Shown here in pieces: positions 10,341 to 21,616 of a stretch of 64,000 nt of DNA (the first letter of the stretch is position 1; each line of letters starts with the position of its first letter). The notes beneath the pieces were generated by a model. It did no database searches. It was not told where the DNA came from and saw only the letters and a program-made list of their open reading frames with translations. Made by a program: the position numbers and the translations under genes. Origin of the DNA: Cerrena zonata. Lineage: Eukaryota > Basidiomycota > Agaricomycetes > Polyporales > Cerrenaceae. The stretch lies in contig JASBNA010000004.1 of assembly GCA_038087015.1 (NCBI GenBank), forward strand, positions 930,001 through 994,000, written 5' to 3'.

Positions 10341-11349
10341 GTTACTTACATTTGAAAGTCTGTATTGACGTATACTTGTGTCTCATATGTGTCTGCGGCG
10401 AATTTCATTCCCCCATCCTCCATAATCAGAATCAAGACAAATTCTAAATAATATGGTGTACCTCCTAACAGACTCAACTATCTTTTCGACCTAGAGGCTG
10501 AGAATAGAGTCTATTTCCGGCGGGCGAATAGAACAACGAGCCAAAGACTCAGTAGTCATCTCATCATCCATTTCCATATCCTCTATCAGTACCAGAAGAT
10601 AGAATAGTCTGGGTAAAGTCCAAAATTTAAACGCTGTCATCTGTACCAGAGACACGTTCTACTCAGAGAGTTCTCGATAGTGCACATTGAGCAAAATAAC
10701 ATTGAGGATAACTCTTCGAGCTTCAGGTTGGGAACTCCGGAAATGTTTGAATATAGGATACCTTTACTAAATTGACAGCTAGTGTCAATTAGTATGAGTC
10801 TGGAGCGATCTTTCCATTGCGCTATTGGCAAAAGTCTGTTAGCAGAATGAGTAGTAAACCTACGGATCGTCGAGGAGATAACCCGCAATTAGCTCGAGGA
10901 TCTCATCGATGGAGAGACCTCCCGCCCTGCCGATAATACGTGACTGACTGTTCGAGAACTCCGTATTTTCATTGTCGGACAACCAAGCTTCCAACGGAAT
11001 CTATTTTTTGCGAGCAGTACAGTAGTGTGATGTTCCAGAGAACCCAAGTAAGATCAAGCTCGATGATAAGGACAGGGTGGTGCGGCCCGTATTACACTTA
11101 CTGCAATCTAGAACTCCAGTAAGACGTAGTAGGATTCTGCCTGGCCGAAATTAACAGGTGGAAATCCAGGTCTGCTGATTGACATTCTTCGTCTCCTGTA
11201 CCCTAATCCCTGGGGACGGTAACACTATGCTGAACCAGCAAGTTCAAGCCTGTCATCAGGGAGCTTCCGATTGTTGAGTCCAGAATTCGGTCATGATCCA
11301 CACCTCGAGTCAACCGTAGCATAGCCCAGAAGCATTTATTTCATTTGAT
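10341..11349. other. 3' flank of paralogue A and intergenic DNA
   Basis: The first 200-550 bp match the 3' flank of paralogue B. The remainder, to about 11350, shows no coding exon or RNA gene that I can support. Confidence 0.5.
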
Positions 11350-11367
11350 ACGGTTCTTGGGCGGACT

Positions 11368-11945
11368 CTATAACACGCCGTAAATTGAGAAGACCGACCC
11401 TGAGCATGAGGCCATCCAGCAAGGCCAGCTGATTGACGTGGAATGATAAGCATAGCAAGAAACATCGCCTACTGTCGCCGCTCCACATGCATTTTTGGTC
11501 AGCTCTTCAGGGAAAGGCACATATCCGCAGATGTATGAAAAACGAGAAGTAGGCATGGCCATTGCTCGATACCATGGGAGGGTTGCAGAGATACCATCTA
11601 TGGCATAGTCAGTGATGATACCGATGTCATTGTTCACCCAACAAGGAAATGATTTCAATGTCAGAACGAACTAAGTATTACACACATCCATGCACCATCG
11701 ATTATCCTCATGGGGCTCCTGCGTTCGTTTCTTGATTGTACAGCTTCCAGGCGGAGCTCCGACGGTGTAAAGATACGGAGCTCATCATTTTCAGAGATCT
11801 GCAAGACAGCACAAACCATACCAACGACGGACTGGTCTGAATGGAACTCGATAGTCGAGTCAAGAAGGGCAAATGAATTTCCTTTTTTGGCGAACCCTTG
11901 CTTGATTAGGAACAGGAGGATGGAACAAACTCGATCGCGTGGCTA
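11368..11945 (-). pseudogene. Possible unknown gene or gene remnant between the tandem copies
   Basis: On the minus strand about 11945-11660 is open for roughly 95 codons (segments RDRVCSILLFLIKQGFAKKG and FTPSELRLEAVQSRNERR), preceded by a TTAG acceptor. A second open stretch at 11658-11368 reads DYAIDGISATLPWYRAMAMP and GDVSCYAYHSTSISWP. Neither has an obvious initiating exon, and I do not recognise the family. Amino-acid composition looks protein-like, but the exon junctions could not be settled. It could be a real spliced gene, a remnant, or chance open frames. Confidence 0.3.
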
Positions 11946-12249
11946 AGTCTCAGCTTGGGTTTTCTCATACTATGACAACTAAGGCACTAGTGGCCAATCA
12001 GTGGGCTATAGCTAGTCAGACCGCACCGCTTGCCGATTGTAAACGCCAGAGTGCAACGACTCCTAAGCGTGTCAATGTCAGCTGTGTAATAGGATGATAA
12101 TCGTCGAGAAGAGTCATCGAGAAGAGTCACCAATTAAGGGCATGTAGGACGCCTCGTTTGCGTCTGATCCCTGAGTGCAGTGATGAGCCTCATGCAGAGA
12201 AGAACGCGTGGGAAGCTGCGGGAAAGCCTCGGCGAGGCATGTACATGAT

Positions 12250-13900
12250 GTGTGATCATGATCTCAGGGTTCTTGCTACCCTCATACACGTTGACTGAGT
12301 ATCGCGATCTTCAAACTGCACTGGGTCTATTCATCGTGACTTCCTTAAAGGCATTACGAATCTGCTATCATGGGACACATTCCCTCTATCATAACATTAG
12401 GCTATCCTCGACGTCGTACTATGCACGTAACACAACTTATCAGAGAGGTCTTCGATTACCATACTACAGGCGTGTCGAAAGCCCACCCAGTGGAAGGATA
12501 CCTCAGGGTGCTCTGTAAGACATGCGATGGTGATCGCAGTCGGCTCGACGACCTTAAAGAGTGCAAGGTTGTTAAGCTCGAGCTCCGGAAGTGTCCGAAT
12601 CCCTGGGCGCACGAATTTGTACTCGCTTTTGTCGAGCATACCTCTATCGACAATACTACTCAGCAGGAGGTCACCCAATCGCGCGTCTTCATGATAGAAC
12701 GTGATTCCGACCCAAATACCACCAGCCAATTGTCCAACGCTACCGGACTAGTAAAGACGAAATCCGCTTCGGATCGGGTTCCCGCAAACGATATAATGCA
12801 GATTTATGAGAATTCGGATGATGCGCTGAAGGCTATGAACGGCACACTCTGCTACACGGTCCACTTCACAGCCAACTCCACCCAACCCAATATTCTCGAC
12901 CTTGTAGCTGCGGCTTGCGGTCTCACACAGTCAGCGCCTTACTACACATTGTTCAGACACATGTGTTATTGGTACGCTAACGGTTTATGCCGGGTGCTTG
13001 CACAAGGACGAACCTACGTGATCGCCAAAGAGAACGATCTTGCTGGTCGTTGGAGGAACACGATGTTGATTGATCGTCTTGGGAAGATGATTTTGAGAGA
13101 CACACTCCCCGAATTCGAGAAGGTCACGCCAGCTGCCTTAGAAGAAATGGCAAATGACGAATCATCCATCTTCTCCTTACCCTCCAATAACTCCAATGAC
13201 CCTGCCCTTGGCATCAGCACACATCATTTTCTTAACTCCGATCCAGTGGTAGCGTACCACGTAAAGTATCAAGGATGCTTAGTAGATGCAGAGGGCATGA
13301 TTAGGGTGGCGGAGGATCAGCGTAACGGGAAGCTCGCCAAGGCCGAGCGGCAGGTAAAAGAACGGGACCAACGGATTGAAGAGCTGGAGCGACAGTTGGC
13401 AGAGGCTAAGAAGGGGAAGTAAACTCACGATACTACATAGGTTACTTACATTTGAAAGTCTGTATTGACGTATACTTGTGTCTCATATGTGTCTGCAGCG
13501 AATTTCATTCCTCCATCCTCCATAATCAGAATCAAGACAAATTCTAAATAATATGGTGTACCTCCTAACAGACTCAACTGTCTGTTCGACCTAGAGGCTG
13601 AGAATAGAGTCTATTTCCGTGGGGGGAATAGAACAACGAGCCGAAGATTCAGTAGGCTAGTCACCACTCATCACGCGTTTACATATACTCCATTGGTACC
13701 GGGAGACAGGATGTGGCCTGAACTGCCGCCATTTGTGCTAGAGACACGTTCTACTCAGAGGATCCTTGGTAGCGCACGTTGATTAAAAGAATGTTGAGGG
13801 GCCGCTCTTCGAGCTTTAAGCTTCAAGTTGGGAACTCCGGGAAGATTTAGATATAGGAGATCCCTGCCAAATTGACAGCCAGTGTCGGTTGGTATAGGAT
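12250..13900 (+). repeat. Tandem duplication unit 2 (gene plus flanks)
   Basis: Direct-repeat partner of unit 1. Homology begins in the promoter, about 110 bp before the ATG (matching text around CATACAC.TTG and ATATCGCG/TATCGCGAT). It runs through the gene and continues past the stop to about 13880, with blocks of near identity. Confidence 0.8.
12370..13422 (+). CDS. Unknown coiled-coil family protein, paralogue B
   Basis: A single exon of 350 residues begins MGHIPSIITLGYPRRR. It is collinear with paralogue A through HEFVLAFVEHTSIDN, YTLFRHMCYWYANGLCRVL and the C-terminal coiled coil (RIEELERQLAEAKKGK), but it lacks the RRADEER array. About 150 bp encoding the conserved HEFVLAFVEH region are almost identical to paralogue A at the DNA level, while neighbouring segments differ strongly. 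This suggests gene conversion. Function is unknown. The intronless structure contrasts with most genes in the window. Confidence 0.8.
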   Translation: MGHIPSIITLGYPRRRTMHVTQLIREVFDYHTTGVSKAHPVEGYLRVLCKTCDGDRSRLDDLKECKVVKLELRKCPNPWAHEFVLAFVEHTSIDNTTQQEVTQSRVFMIERDSDPNTTSQLSNATGLVKTKSASDRVPANDIMQIYENSDDALKAMNGTLCYTVHFTANSTQPNILDLVAAACGLTQSAPYYTLFRHMCYWYANGLCRVLAQGRTYVIAKENDLAGRWRNTMLIDRLGKMILRDTLPEFEKVTPAALEEMANDESSIFSLPSNNSNDPALGISTHHFLNSDPVVAYHVKYQGCLVDAEGMIRVAEDQRNGKLAKAERQVKERDQRIEELERQLAEAKKGK

Positions 13901-14152
13901 GAAGACGACCCCAATGCCCAAGTCCAGCGTCCTACTCTAGCTAAAGACTTTGGAGTCATCAGCACGTATGTATTTTAGCGACTATCCGTCGAGCTCATGT
14001 TGATCCTCCAAATTGACGATGCAATGGGGTTCAATAGTCCTCAAGATTCAAGCGTTAGATTATACTTTAAATTGATATTGTACACATGCATATGTTGTAT
14101 AGTGTCCCAGAGCAAAGAAAACGAGAACAAACGTCTAGCAGGTACCGAACGA
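13423..14152. other. 3' flank of paralogue B and intergenic DNA
   Basis: The first 450 bp are the duplicated 3' flank. The rest is the 3' side of the malate synthase gene. No further gene was seen. Confidence 0.5.
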
Positions 14153-16072
14153 TCAAAGAACGCTGCGTTGCCACCCAGGGGGACACCCGTCCGCAATAGC
14201 AAGGTAAGGCATCAGATCGCTCGTCAAAAATTCACTCGGCCACTCCTGTCTGACTTGGCCCTTCAAATACCGTGCAACGATCTCGAGATTTTTCTCCGTA
14301 ATGGCAGGGTTCTTGAGTGTAGGGACAACATCGTCGATAATGAGGTCGATGAGCTCAGCGGTGATGAGTTCCCCGGAGTCAGCAATGCGCATATTATATT
14401 TCACCCATTGCCAGAGCTGGATACGCGTAATTTCTGCAGTAGCGGCGTCCTCCATGAGATGGTTAAGTGGGATACAACCGTTGCCTCCAAGCCAGGCAGC
14501 GCTGTACGCAAGAGAGGTGGCAACGTTACCGCGAAGACCTTCGGAGGTGATCTTTCCAGGTACCTTTGTGCTGAGGAGATCGGCCGCTGCTACTTTCACG
14601 TCTTCACGGCGAATATGATACTGTCATAAGGCAAGACAAATCAGTATAACTCCAGAGTATATAGAAACAAAGTCAACAAACCTGGTTAGGTCCTAGCATA
14701 TGCTCGTTGAAGACATCCATCGCAATCTTGTTGATGAGGGGGTGGGCGATCCAAGTACCGTCATGTCCGTTCGTTACTTCCCGAAGCTTGTCAGCATAAA
14801 CTTTTGCCATTGCAGTTTCGTTTGCCTTCGGGTCGTTCTTGATAGGGATTTGAGCAGACATGCCGCCCATAGCGGCTACCTTTCGTCTGAAAATGTATTA
14901 TTAAATTATTTCGAAAACGATGTAGAAATGTCGCTTACCTATGACATGTTTGAATGAGCAGACGGACATACGAATCCATAAAGGTAACCTCCATCGTAAC
15001 GTCTACACGATCAGGCAGGACAGCGGTTCTATCTGCACGACGACGCTTGATGAAACTGAAGATGTAATCCCATCTGGAATATTGGAGTCAGAACTGCGTC
15101 TTATCAATCACAATTGTTAGAATTGGCTCACCGTCCACAGTTCAAACCAGACGAGTGCTGCCTGAGTTCGAACAAGATTTCCTCCATTTGGAACGCAGCC
15201 GGAAGTGTTTCAATGAGAACAGTACCCCTGATTGTACCAGTCGGAATGCCGATGTACGACTGTGAGAAGTTGAAGATATCATTCCAAAGACGGGCCTCAA
15301 GGTAATGCTCCATCTTTGGAAGATAGAAGTAGGGGCCGACACCTCGAGCAATCAATTCCTTGGCATTGTGGAAGAAATAAAGTGCGAAGTCGAAGATAGA
15401 TGCGGAGATAGGGGCATTATCGACAGTTAAACGGGGCTCGTCCAAGTGCCAACCACGCGGTCTGCGGAAACGAACGAACATCTCAGTTGGTCTGTAACAT
15501 AAGGCAATGAATGTCTGCTCGAAGACGTACCTGACGATAAGGACAGCGGGCTTTTCGACCAACTTGTACTGCTTGCCTCCCGATTCAAAGTCGATCTGTC
15601 GGCGAATGGCATCTCGCAAGTTTATTTGACCGTTAATCATATTGGAGAAGGTCGGTGAGTTCGCATCTGAGATGGGAAATAAGGCGTCTATGAATAGGGA
15701 TGTGGGACAAGTAACAATTCACATACCTTCGAAGTCGGCCATGAACGTTTTAGTACCGCTATTCAAAGCATTGATCACCATCTTCCTATCTGTGGGACCG
15801 GTAATCTCAACTCGTCTGTCCTCCAAGCCAGGAGCAGGAGGTGCACAGAGCCAGGAAGGGTCAGCACGAATATGTGCAGTTTCCGTTGGGAAGTCGAGTT
15901 GAGCACCGGCATCGAGACGCTGTTGAACGCCTTGACGAGCAACTAGGAGACTTTGTCGCGTTGACTCAAACGTCCTATGCAAAGCAGCGAGGAACTTGAG
16001 AGCATCTTCGGTGAGAATCTCGGATTGGGCCAGTGAAGCCTGCTGTGAATGAATTTGAACACCGACAACCAT
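14153..16072 (-). CDS. MLS1: Malate synthase (glyoxylate cycle)
   Basis: Six exons (16072-15727, 15666-15531, 15461-15132, 15073-14939, 14886-14682, 14620-14153) give 539 residues, the usual length for fungal malate synthase A. Visible family signatures are [12 protein letters not shown], the [20 protein letters not shown] block, the family signature [18 protein letters not shown], and [10 protein letters not shown]. The enzyme condenses glyoxylate with acetyl-CoA to malate, allowing growth on C2 compounds and lipids. Fungal forms are often peroxisomal through a C-terminal SKL-type signal. Here the predicted end is WQRSVL, which is not a good match, so location is uncertain or a small alternative 3' exon is missed. 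All introns are 52-69 bp GT-AG. Confidence 0.95.
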
Positions 16073-16573
16073 TGTGGATGAGATACGGAGATGTTGGGGT
16101 GGTAATGTGGTTATCTGTATGATTCAGGAGGAATATCATGTTGGACTATAAGTACTTGGTACGGCTCTCCGCATTACCGTATTCCATTATGGGTCAGACG
16201 TCATTTACTCCTGAGATTTCACGTGCAGCCGGAACACGGAGTGGGCGGCAAACGCCGGAAGATCTGGTCTTCACTCCGCACGCCCTCCGAAACGAGGATT
16301 CTGCAGGGTACTCGGTCTTCCGTTTTTCAGACTGGATGGCCTTGACGGGGTCGGGCGGGGCATCACCATTGTAAGCCAATTACTATCGGGGCGGGCATGC
16401 ACGGGGTACCGTTTTCTAGATTGCTATTGAATCTCTCGGGAGTCCGGAATCTGGAGGTCCTCACCATGGTATTCCATATGGAAACTCGTACATCTCGAAT
16501 ATGATTCAGGATCCAAAAATACTGATACGTCTGTGGACAACATGATCATGGTCTCGGTAATACACAAGGGTCA
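16073..16573. other. Promoter region of malate synthase gene
   Basis: 500 bp between the malate synthase start and the end of GET1 (both minus strand). No coding signal. GC-rich boxes around 16215-16260 could be regulatory but no specific site is claimed. Confidence 0.45.
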
Positions 16574-17377
16574 TCAACTTTTCTTATCAGTATCAGGACC
16601 AACCTTCTCTCCAGACGGAACAGCTTCGGGCACTGATGATCCTATGTGAAGAAACAAGCAGCGCAAAGAATCCCACAGTAACACAATTAGCTCACCAGCG
16701 CGATAGCAATCGAGACGAATGATAACGAAAAGCTCTCACCTGCTAACACTTCCTTCGCTACACGTTCCCCTACTTTGATCACTCGTCTACACGCCATTTG
16801 CCAAACACCACAGCTCACCGAGCCAGATGGCGCGAATGGGAAAGAAAGCCACCAAGTGAACGGACCGAGCCATCCTGGTGGCAAGAAGAATACAGCCGAT
16901 TTACGGTACCACCATCCGACTACGAATTGAAGACCTGTGGTGCTTATCCAGACCGCTGAGTTGAACTTCAAGGAGAAGCTCGTCTTGCTGGAAGATAGCT
17001 CGCCATCTAAAGTGATTATTGGTGTCAATAGCACGGCACGAAATGAAAACGACGCACTGAGTTTCTCTAAATCTGCTAAACCCTTGTCCACACTTCTTCG
17101 TAGCTTCGCCCACTTCGCAAAGTGATCTTGAGCACTCGTTTGTAATAGTTCTTTCTTCGTAGCAAGGATGTCTGCCTTGAGTTTGCGTTGTTCGACAAGT
17201 TTAGCCTGAGTAGAATAATCGCAAGTATAATGAGTAAGCCTGAAAACCATTCCCTCAGTATGGATTACCCAGTGACAAGCACGAATGACTGACAAACTCA
17301 AGAAGTACGGATGTCCCAATCCATGAAATGAGTTCGGTCACGAAGACCAAAGCGAAGATAGTTGCAATTAAAGACAT
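16574..17377 (-). CDS. GET1: GET1/WRB-type tail-anchored protein insertion receptor
   Basis: Four exons (17377-17294, 17205-17058, 17006-16740, 16641-16574) give 188 residues, typical for GET1. Features in order are an N-terminal membrane helix ([19 protein letters not shown]), a charged cytosolic coiled coil ([20 protein letters not shown] ... [15 protein letters not shown]), then two hydrophobic segments ([20 protein letters not shown] and a later stretch) near the C-terminus. The KWAKLRR core is characteristic of the CHD5/GET1 family. GET1 and GET2 form the ER receptor that takes tail-anchored proteins from the GET3 ATPase. The last intron (16739-16642) is 98 bp; skipping it gives a slightly different tail, so the final 20 residues are less certain. 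Confidence 0.88.
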
Positions 17378-18291
17378 TCCTGATTGTACACCGAGTGAGA
17401 AAATAGTAGAAAACCGACAACGTAGGGAAACCGAGCGGGTGGGCACGCTGCCAGCGTGCAGCAAAGAACTTTGGGGTTACGGAACAGACGCTGACTTTGC
17501 ATGATACGTTTATGTTTGGCGATGTTAGGTTTACAAGGCATTGCCTTTTCTGACATGCCTACAGGTACCACTAAGGTTAAGCGGGTTAAGCTCAGGACCT
17601 TCGGTAACCTCTGAATTCCGTTAAATGGGAAATGACATATATCAACATTAGGATAAGGATTTATTTTCCAGACGCTTTTACTATATTTATATTCTGTCGT
17701 ATCTCTAATCACCGAGGGAATGGCTTCCGTGCCAACTTAGACAGCTCTTCAGTAATAGCATTATCGTCTCCTGATGTCCGGAGCCATTCGCAATCATATA
17801 AACACGAAGTAGGCACCACTCACGTATGCACCACAAGCATTCAGAATTCAAGTTGTACATCATGCTGAAAGGATTGTTGAATGCATGGTCCCAGTGGTCA
17901 AACTTCGACAGACGGAGCAATATTTTAACAAGACTGGATGGTGGTATCCTTATATCCTGCTCTTTTGATGAGAACCTTCTCGAATATGACGATTGGAGTT
18001 GTCGATAGCAGCCTAGGACCTAAAACGAAAAAAAGTAGATTGAACCTTTTGGAGCAAGGTTCGCTGTTGCTATATCTGAGAATGCAGAAGCATGGGGCAT
18101 GCAATTATTTTAGCGTGGATGCCATAGAGCCATAGAGTGGCAGTACATGGTGCAAAAATGCGAGTGATGGTCGTAGCCAGAGTCGATCGAGAAGCTCTCC
18201 TCTCTACTATCTGCGTAAGTTTCCCTCTCCAATACAACAATAGCCAGCGGATGCGATATGCGTGTATAAGACGATAAGAAGAGGAAGGCGT
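17378..18291. other. Intergenic region, nothing recognised
   Basis: About 0.9 kb between the GET1 start and the eL39 stop. Short open stretches occur on both strands but none has splice logic or a recognisable family. Confidence 0.45.
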
Positions 18292-18624
18292 TTAGATGTT
18301 GAGCTTGGTACGTCTCCAGTGACGACGCTTGGCGTTGTACTGTGAAGCATTCGTAGCTTGAGCAAAGTTAGTGTTGCAGAACTGTTTTCTTTACGCACCT
18401 GGATCTTAGAGTCGGTCTTCAGACGGAACCATTGGGGAATGGGTCTAGAGAAAGTAAATTGTTTAGTTTCCAACCCTTCTCGAGACCCTATATTGTGAAT
18501 TCTAACCGGTTCTGGCGGGAGGCCTTGGCAAGGATGCGCTTCGTGCGGAAAGTCTTTTGGGAAGGCTAGCGGAGAGCATCGTCAGCAACGTCTACCAGCT
18601 TCACATAGCAGGGGGACATACCAT
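18292..18624 (-). CDS. RPL39: 60S ribosomal protein eL39
   Basis: Four coding exons (18624-18622, 18565-18507, 18444-18399, 18339-18292) spell a 51-residue eL39: PSQKTFRTKRILAKASRQN, RPIPQWFRLKTDSKIQ, YNAKRRHWRRTKLNI. The length and sequence are those of this almost invariant small basic protein, which lines the ribosomal exit tunnel. The first coding exon carries only the ATG, followed directly by a GTATGT donor. Three introns (56, 62 and 59 bp) in a 51-codon gene fit the intron-rich style of basidiomycete ribosomal protein genes. Confidence 0.97.
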
Positions 18625-18860
18625 CGTTCTTCGATGTTGGCTACGGCGTCGGGGTCGTTGTCTGAGAAGGGGGAAAATAAGGTTTATGCCAGTAGGCTCT
18701 GTATAGTTCTGACAAATCATGCCATTCTCGGCAGTCTGCTTATATAATTCATTCCCGCGTATGTGTAATGAGCCCGATACGTTATATGGGCGCCTGACAC
18801 GTCCAAGTTCAAGACACGACCACGTCTCCCGCTTCACACACACACTTGCTCTGGGTAATC
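18625..18860. promoter_or_regulatory. Shared divergent promoter, eL39 / FKBP
   Basis: 236 bp separate the start codons of two oppositely transcribed genes, so promoters of both must lie here. No specific element is claimed. Confidence 0.55.
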
Positions 18861-19508
18861 ATGAACTTCAATTTGTTGAACTGGCTTTCGGTCTTGGTGC
18901 TTGCTTGGGTGGTTTCTGCTCAAGAGGAACCTCCCACTGAGCTTCAAATTGATGTCACGCACAAACCAGAGGATTGCCCAGTCACTGCCCAGAAGGGAGA
19001 CTCGATCAAAGTCCACTACGTGCGTTGGCTACGATGTATATGAGTTGATGTATTCTTCAACAAATCTAAACACCATCTCAATAGACTGGTACCTTGTTCT
19101 CGAATGGAAACAAGTTCGATTCCAGGTAATTCCATGGACTACAAATTCATTAAGTGAATGCTTACATTGAACATAGCTATGACCGTAACCAACCATTGCC
19201 ATTGACCCGTAAGTAATACACAATCTTTGTTAAGTACTAGTTAACACATTCTGTAGTTGGTGTTGGCCAAGTCATCCGTGGATGGGACGAGGGTCTCATC
19301 GGCATGTGCCAGGGTGAGAAGCGTGTCCTTACCATCCCCTCAAATATGGCATACGGTATGTGAATCTCACGTCAGCCAAGATTACGCTCGTTAATGGTGT
19401 TGTTCAGGTTCCCGTGGTGCTGGTGGTGTCATTCCTCCTAACGCTGCACTCGTTTTCGAAACCGAGTTAGTTGAGCTCAACAGCAAATCCGGACACAAGG
19501 AGCTTTAA
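18861..19508 (+). CDS. FKBP2: FKBP-type peptidyl-prolyl isomerase, ER lumen form
   Basis: Five exons (18861-19019, 19085-19125, 19177-19208, 19257-19355, 19408-19508) give 143 residues. A signal peptide ([20 protein letters not shown]) precedes one complete FKBP domain with the canonical sequences [30 protein letters not shown] and [17 protein letters not shown]. The protein ends in HKEL, an ER-retention-like tetrapeptide. The enzyme isomerises Xaa-Pro bonds and is the FK506/rapamycin-binding family member of the secretory pathway (yeast Fpr2-like). Divergent from eL39 across a 236-bp shared promoter (18625-18860). Confidence 0.93.
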
Positions 19509-19681
19509 GTTGACTCCTCACATATACCTCCAAAACATGTATAATTTGGGTGTACAGCGTGCATGACATTGGATAATGTATCCTGGATGACTCTACGCAA
19601 GTGTATATGTGTCAGATCGGCAAGCAAGTGCATAAGCATGTTACTATATGAGTACAAGCAACCCAAGTGACGTCAAATCTT

Positions 19682-21224
19682 TCATGACGAAGGTTTGCTA
19701 GAACCAGAAGCTTTGAGTCGTTCCTCGACCAGCTGCTGGAACTCCTCTCGCAAAATGGCTTCCCTCCTCTCCCGTTCCTCCTGCTGCAACTTCAAGATAC
19801 CTCTCTTTTCTTCCGCACTAATGACCTGGTTCTCCTTCCTCATACGCACTGCGTTCATGCGTCTGTGTCGACTACCACTCATCACATATCCAACATCCTC
19901 AAAGCTGGCAATCTCGTTGGATGAGAGACCAATTTCACCACGACGTGGTATACGGACATCGGTGCCGTCCTTCAAGAAGGCTGCCATAGCGCTACCTTCG
20001 CCACGAAGTAGAGCGCCACCATACTGACGTTCATCAATTTTCTTGCTGGATGTAACCTGTTTCGCGGGTTGTGGTCCAACTTCGTCATCCGAGTCATCTT
20101 CGATTGCATTGGTTGGAGCATTAGATGCAGCAGGAACAGGAGGCGGTCCCATGGCAGCAATGATATTGGAGGGTTTCTCAACCCATTCGTCCTCATCCAC
20201 TTCGCTGGAAGGAGGACGCTGAGCGGGACTTTTCGTGCGAGTTCGACTCCGATGAGAATCCTTGTGCCTGCTTCGTGAGCGTTCTTCGCTGTTATCCTTC
20301 GCCTGACTCTTGTGTCTCCGTCTTTCTTTCCTGTCATCTTCCGAATCGCTGTAGTCTCGAACAGACCTGGATCTTGACTTCTGTTTTCGCCTTTCCCGAT
20401 CTCGTTCCTTCTCCTTGCGTGCACGTTTGCGTTCCTTCCGTTCTTTACGACGGCGCTCCCCTTCTGAGTCAGTTGACGATTCAGTAGAAGGGTCGCGGCG
20501 ATGTTTACGTGACTTCTTTCGCTTTCGCCCATCTGGGCTGAGAGACCTGGACAGTTTATTAGCACTATATTTAACACTGTGTAGCTTGAATATATAACGT
20601 ACGATCGTGTTGGGGCCTTGGGTGAAGGAGGCCAGATACTCAATGTACTATTGTCCCGCTGTTCACGTCGGCTACAAATGAGTAAATGAGTTAAGGGATT
20701 TATTGATGAGCAGGTAATTCAATCACATACCTGTCTAGCCAATCAGCACCACCTGCCTGGGGAAGACCTCTGTCCTGTCTTCCAGAGTACATATTCTCTT
20801 GCTGCCTCCATGGTGCTGCCGTAGAACTCGATCCTTCCCTCCCCTTCGAAGGCGGTCGCTTATACTCGGAGTATTCTGGACTAGGTCTCCTTGCACGATC
20901 CGTATCCCGTCTGTCATCCCTCTCTTTATCACGTCCCCTATCCAAGCTTCGACTCCGACTTCGAATCCTGCCTCGACTCTCATCGAAAAAGTCGTCTGCC
21001 CGTGCTCTGTCACGTCTTCTGCCATAACCATTATCATGGTCTCGGCCGTTTCCATTTCGTGCTCCACGGTTGCGTGAGCGGTCAGGACTTGGAGATCTAG
21101 ATGGAGACTTTCTGCGAGAACGGCGTGGGGAGGGAGAACGGTCTTTGGCTCGGTCTGAAGTTGAGTATGCGTCTTTTGAAGATTGTGGTACAAGACCCAA
21201 GCGAGAAGGGTGAATGGTAGCCAT
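19682..21224 (-). CDS. NKAP-like nuclear RS-rich protein
   Basis: Three exons (21224-20731, 20671-20603, 20546-19682) give 475 residues. The N-terminal two thirds are rich in Arg-Ser and Arg-Asp dipeptides and Lys (for example [13 protein letters not shown]), as in splicing-linked proteins. The C-terminus carries the conserved NKAP block: [59 protein letters not shown] and [24 protein letters not shown] family proteins act in the nucleus in transcriptional repression and pre-mRNA splicing. The C-terminal block is diagnostic; the specific role in fungi is not well established. Confidence 0.9.
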
Positions 21225-21590
21225 ATTCGTTTAGGTATATAGATTAATCAATAGACTTTGTAGGAGAGTTTACGTTCCGATAATTGGTTGTGTAGTTGAA
21301 ACAACAAGGATGTTGAAGAGGTTCATGAAAGATCCAATTTCCAGAACAGAACGCACGGTAAACGATGGAATGGAGCGCTCGTGACACCACTACCCTTATA
21401 AGGAAAGTGTCAATGATAGAGCACGTGCACAGCCACTGGCCACATTTATGGCCAGCTGGGGAACAGCCATATCTTCGTTTCGTTTCATACTCTCATCTTG
21501 CCACAGTACTATTGCAATGATAGCACAGTGCTGGTACTTGTACGCAAGCCTTTCCATATCCATTATCATCGAGACGCTTATCATTTTACA
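21225..21590. other. Divergent intergenic region between NKAP-like and F-box genes
   Basis: About 370 bp expected to contain promoters for both the minus-strand NKAP-like gene and the plus-strand F-box gene. No specific site was recognised. Confidence 0.45.
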
Positions 21591-21616
21591 GAGTCAATCT
21601 AGACAAGTATGAATAT

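Larger units (their letters stand above)
8960..10900 (+). repeat. Tandem duplication unit 1 (gene plus flanks)
   Basis: The proximal promoter, coding region and about 500 bp of 3' flank match unit 2 at about 12250-13900 in the same orientation. Identity is patchy. Part of the 5' coding region and roughly 230 bp after the stop are nearly identical, while the central coding parts are clearly diverged. Shared 3' landmarks include the segment around 10340-10540 and a later match near 10647-10790 with 13740-13880. Borders are approximate. Confidence 0.8.

Noticed and set aside
13997..14629. Plus-strand 210-codon open frame
   Set aside because: Antisense to the last exons of malate synthase, which is unambiguous.
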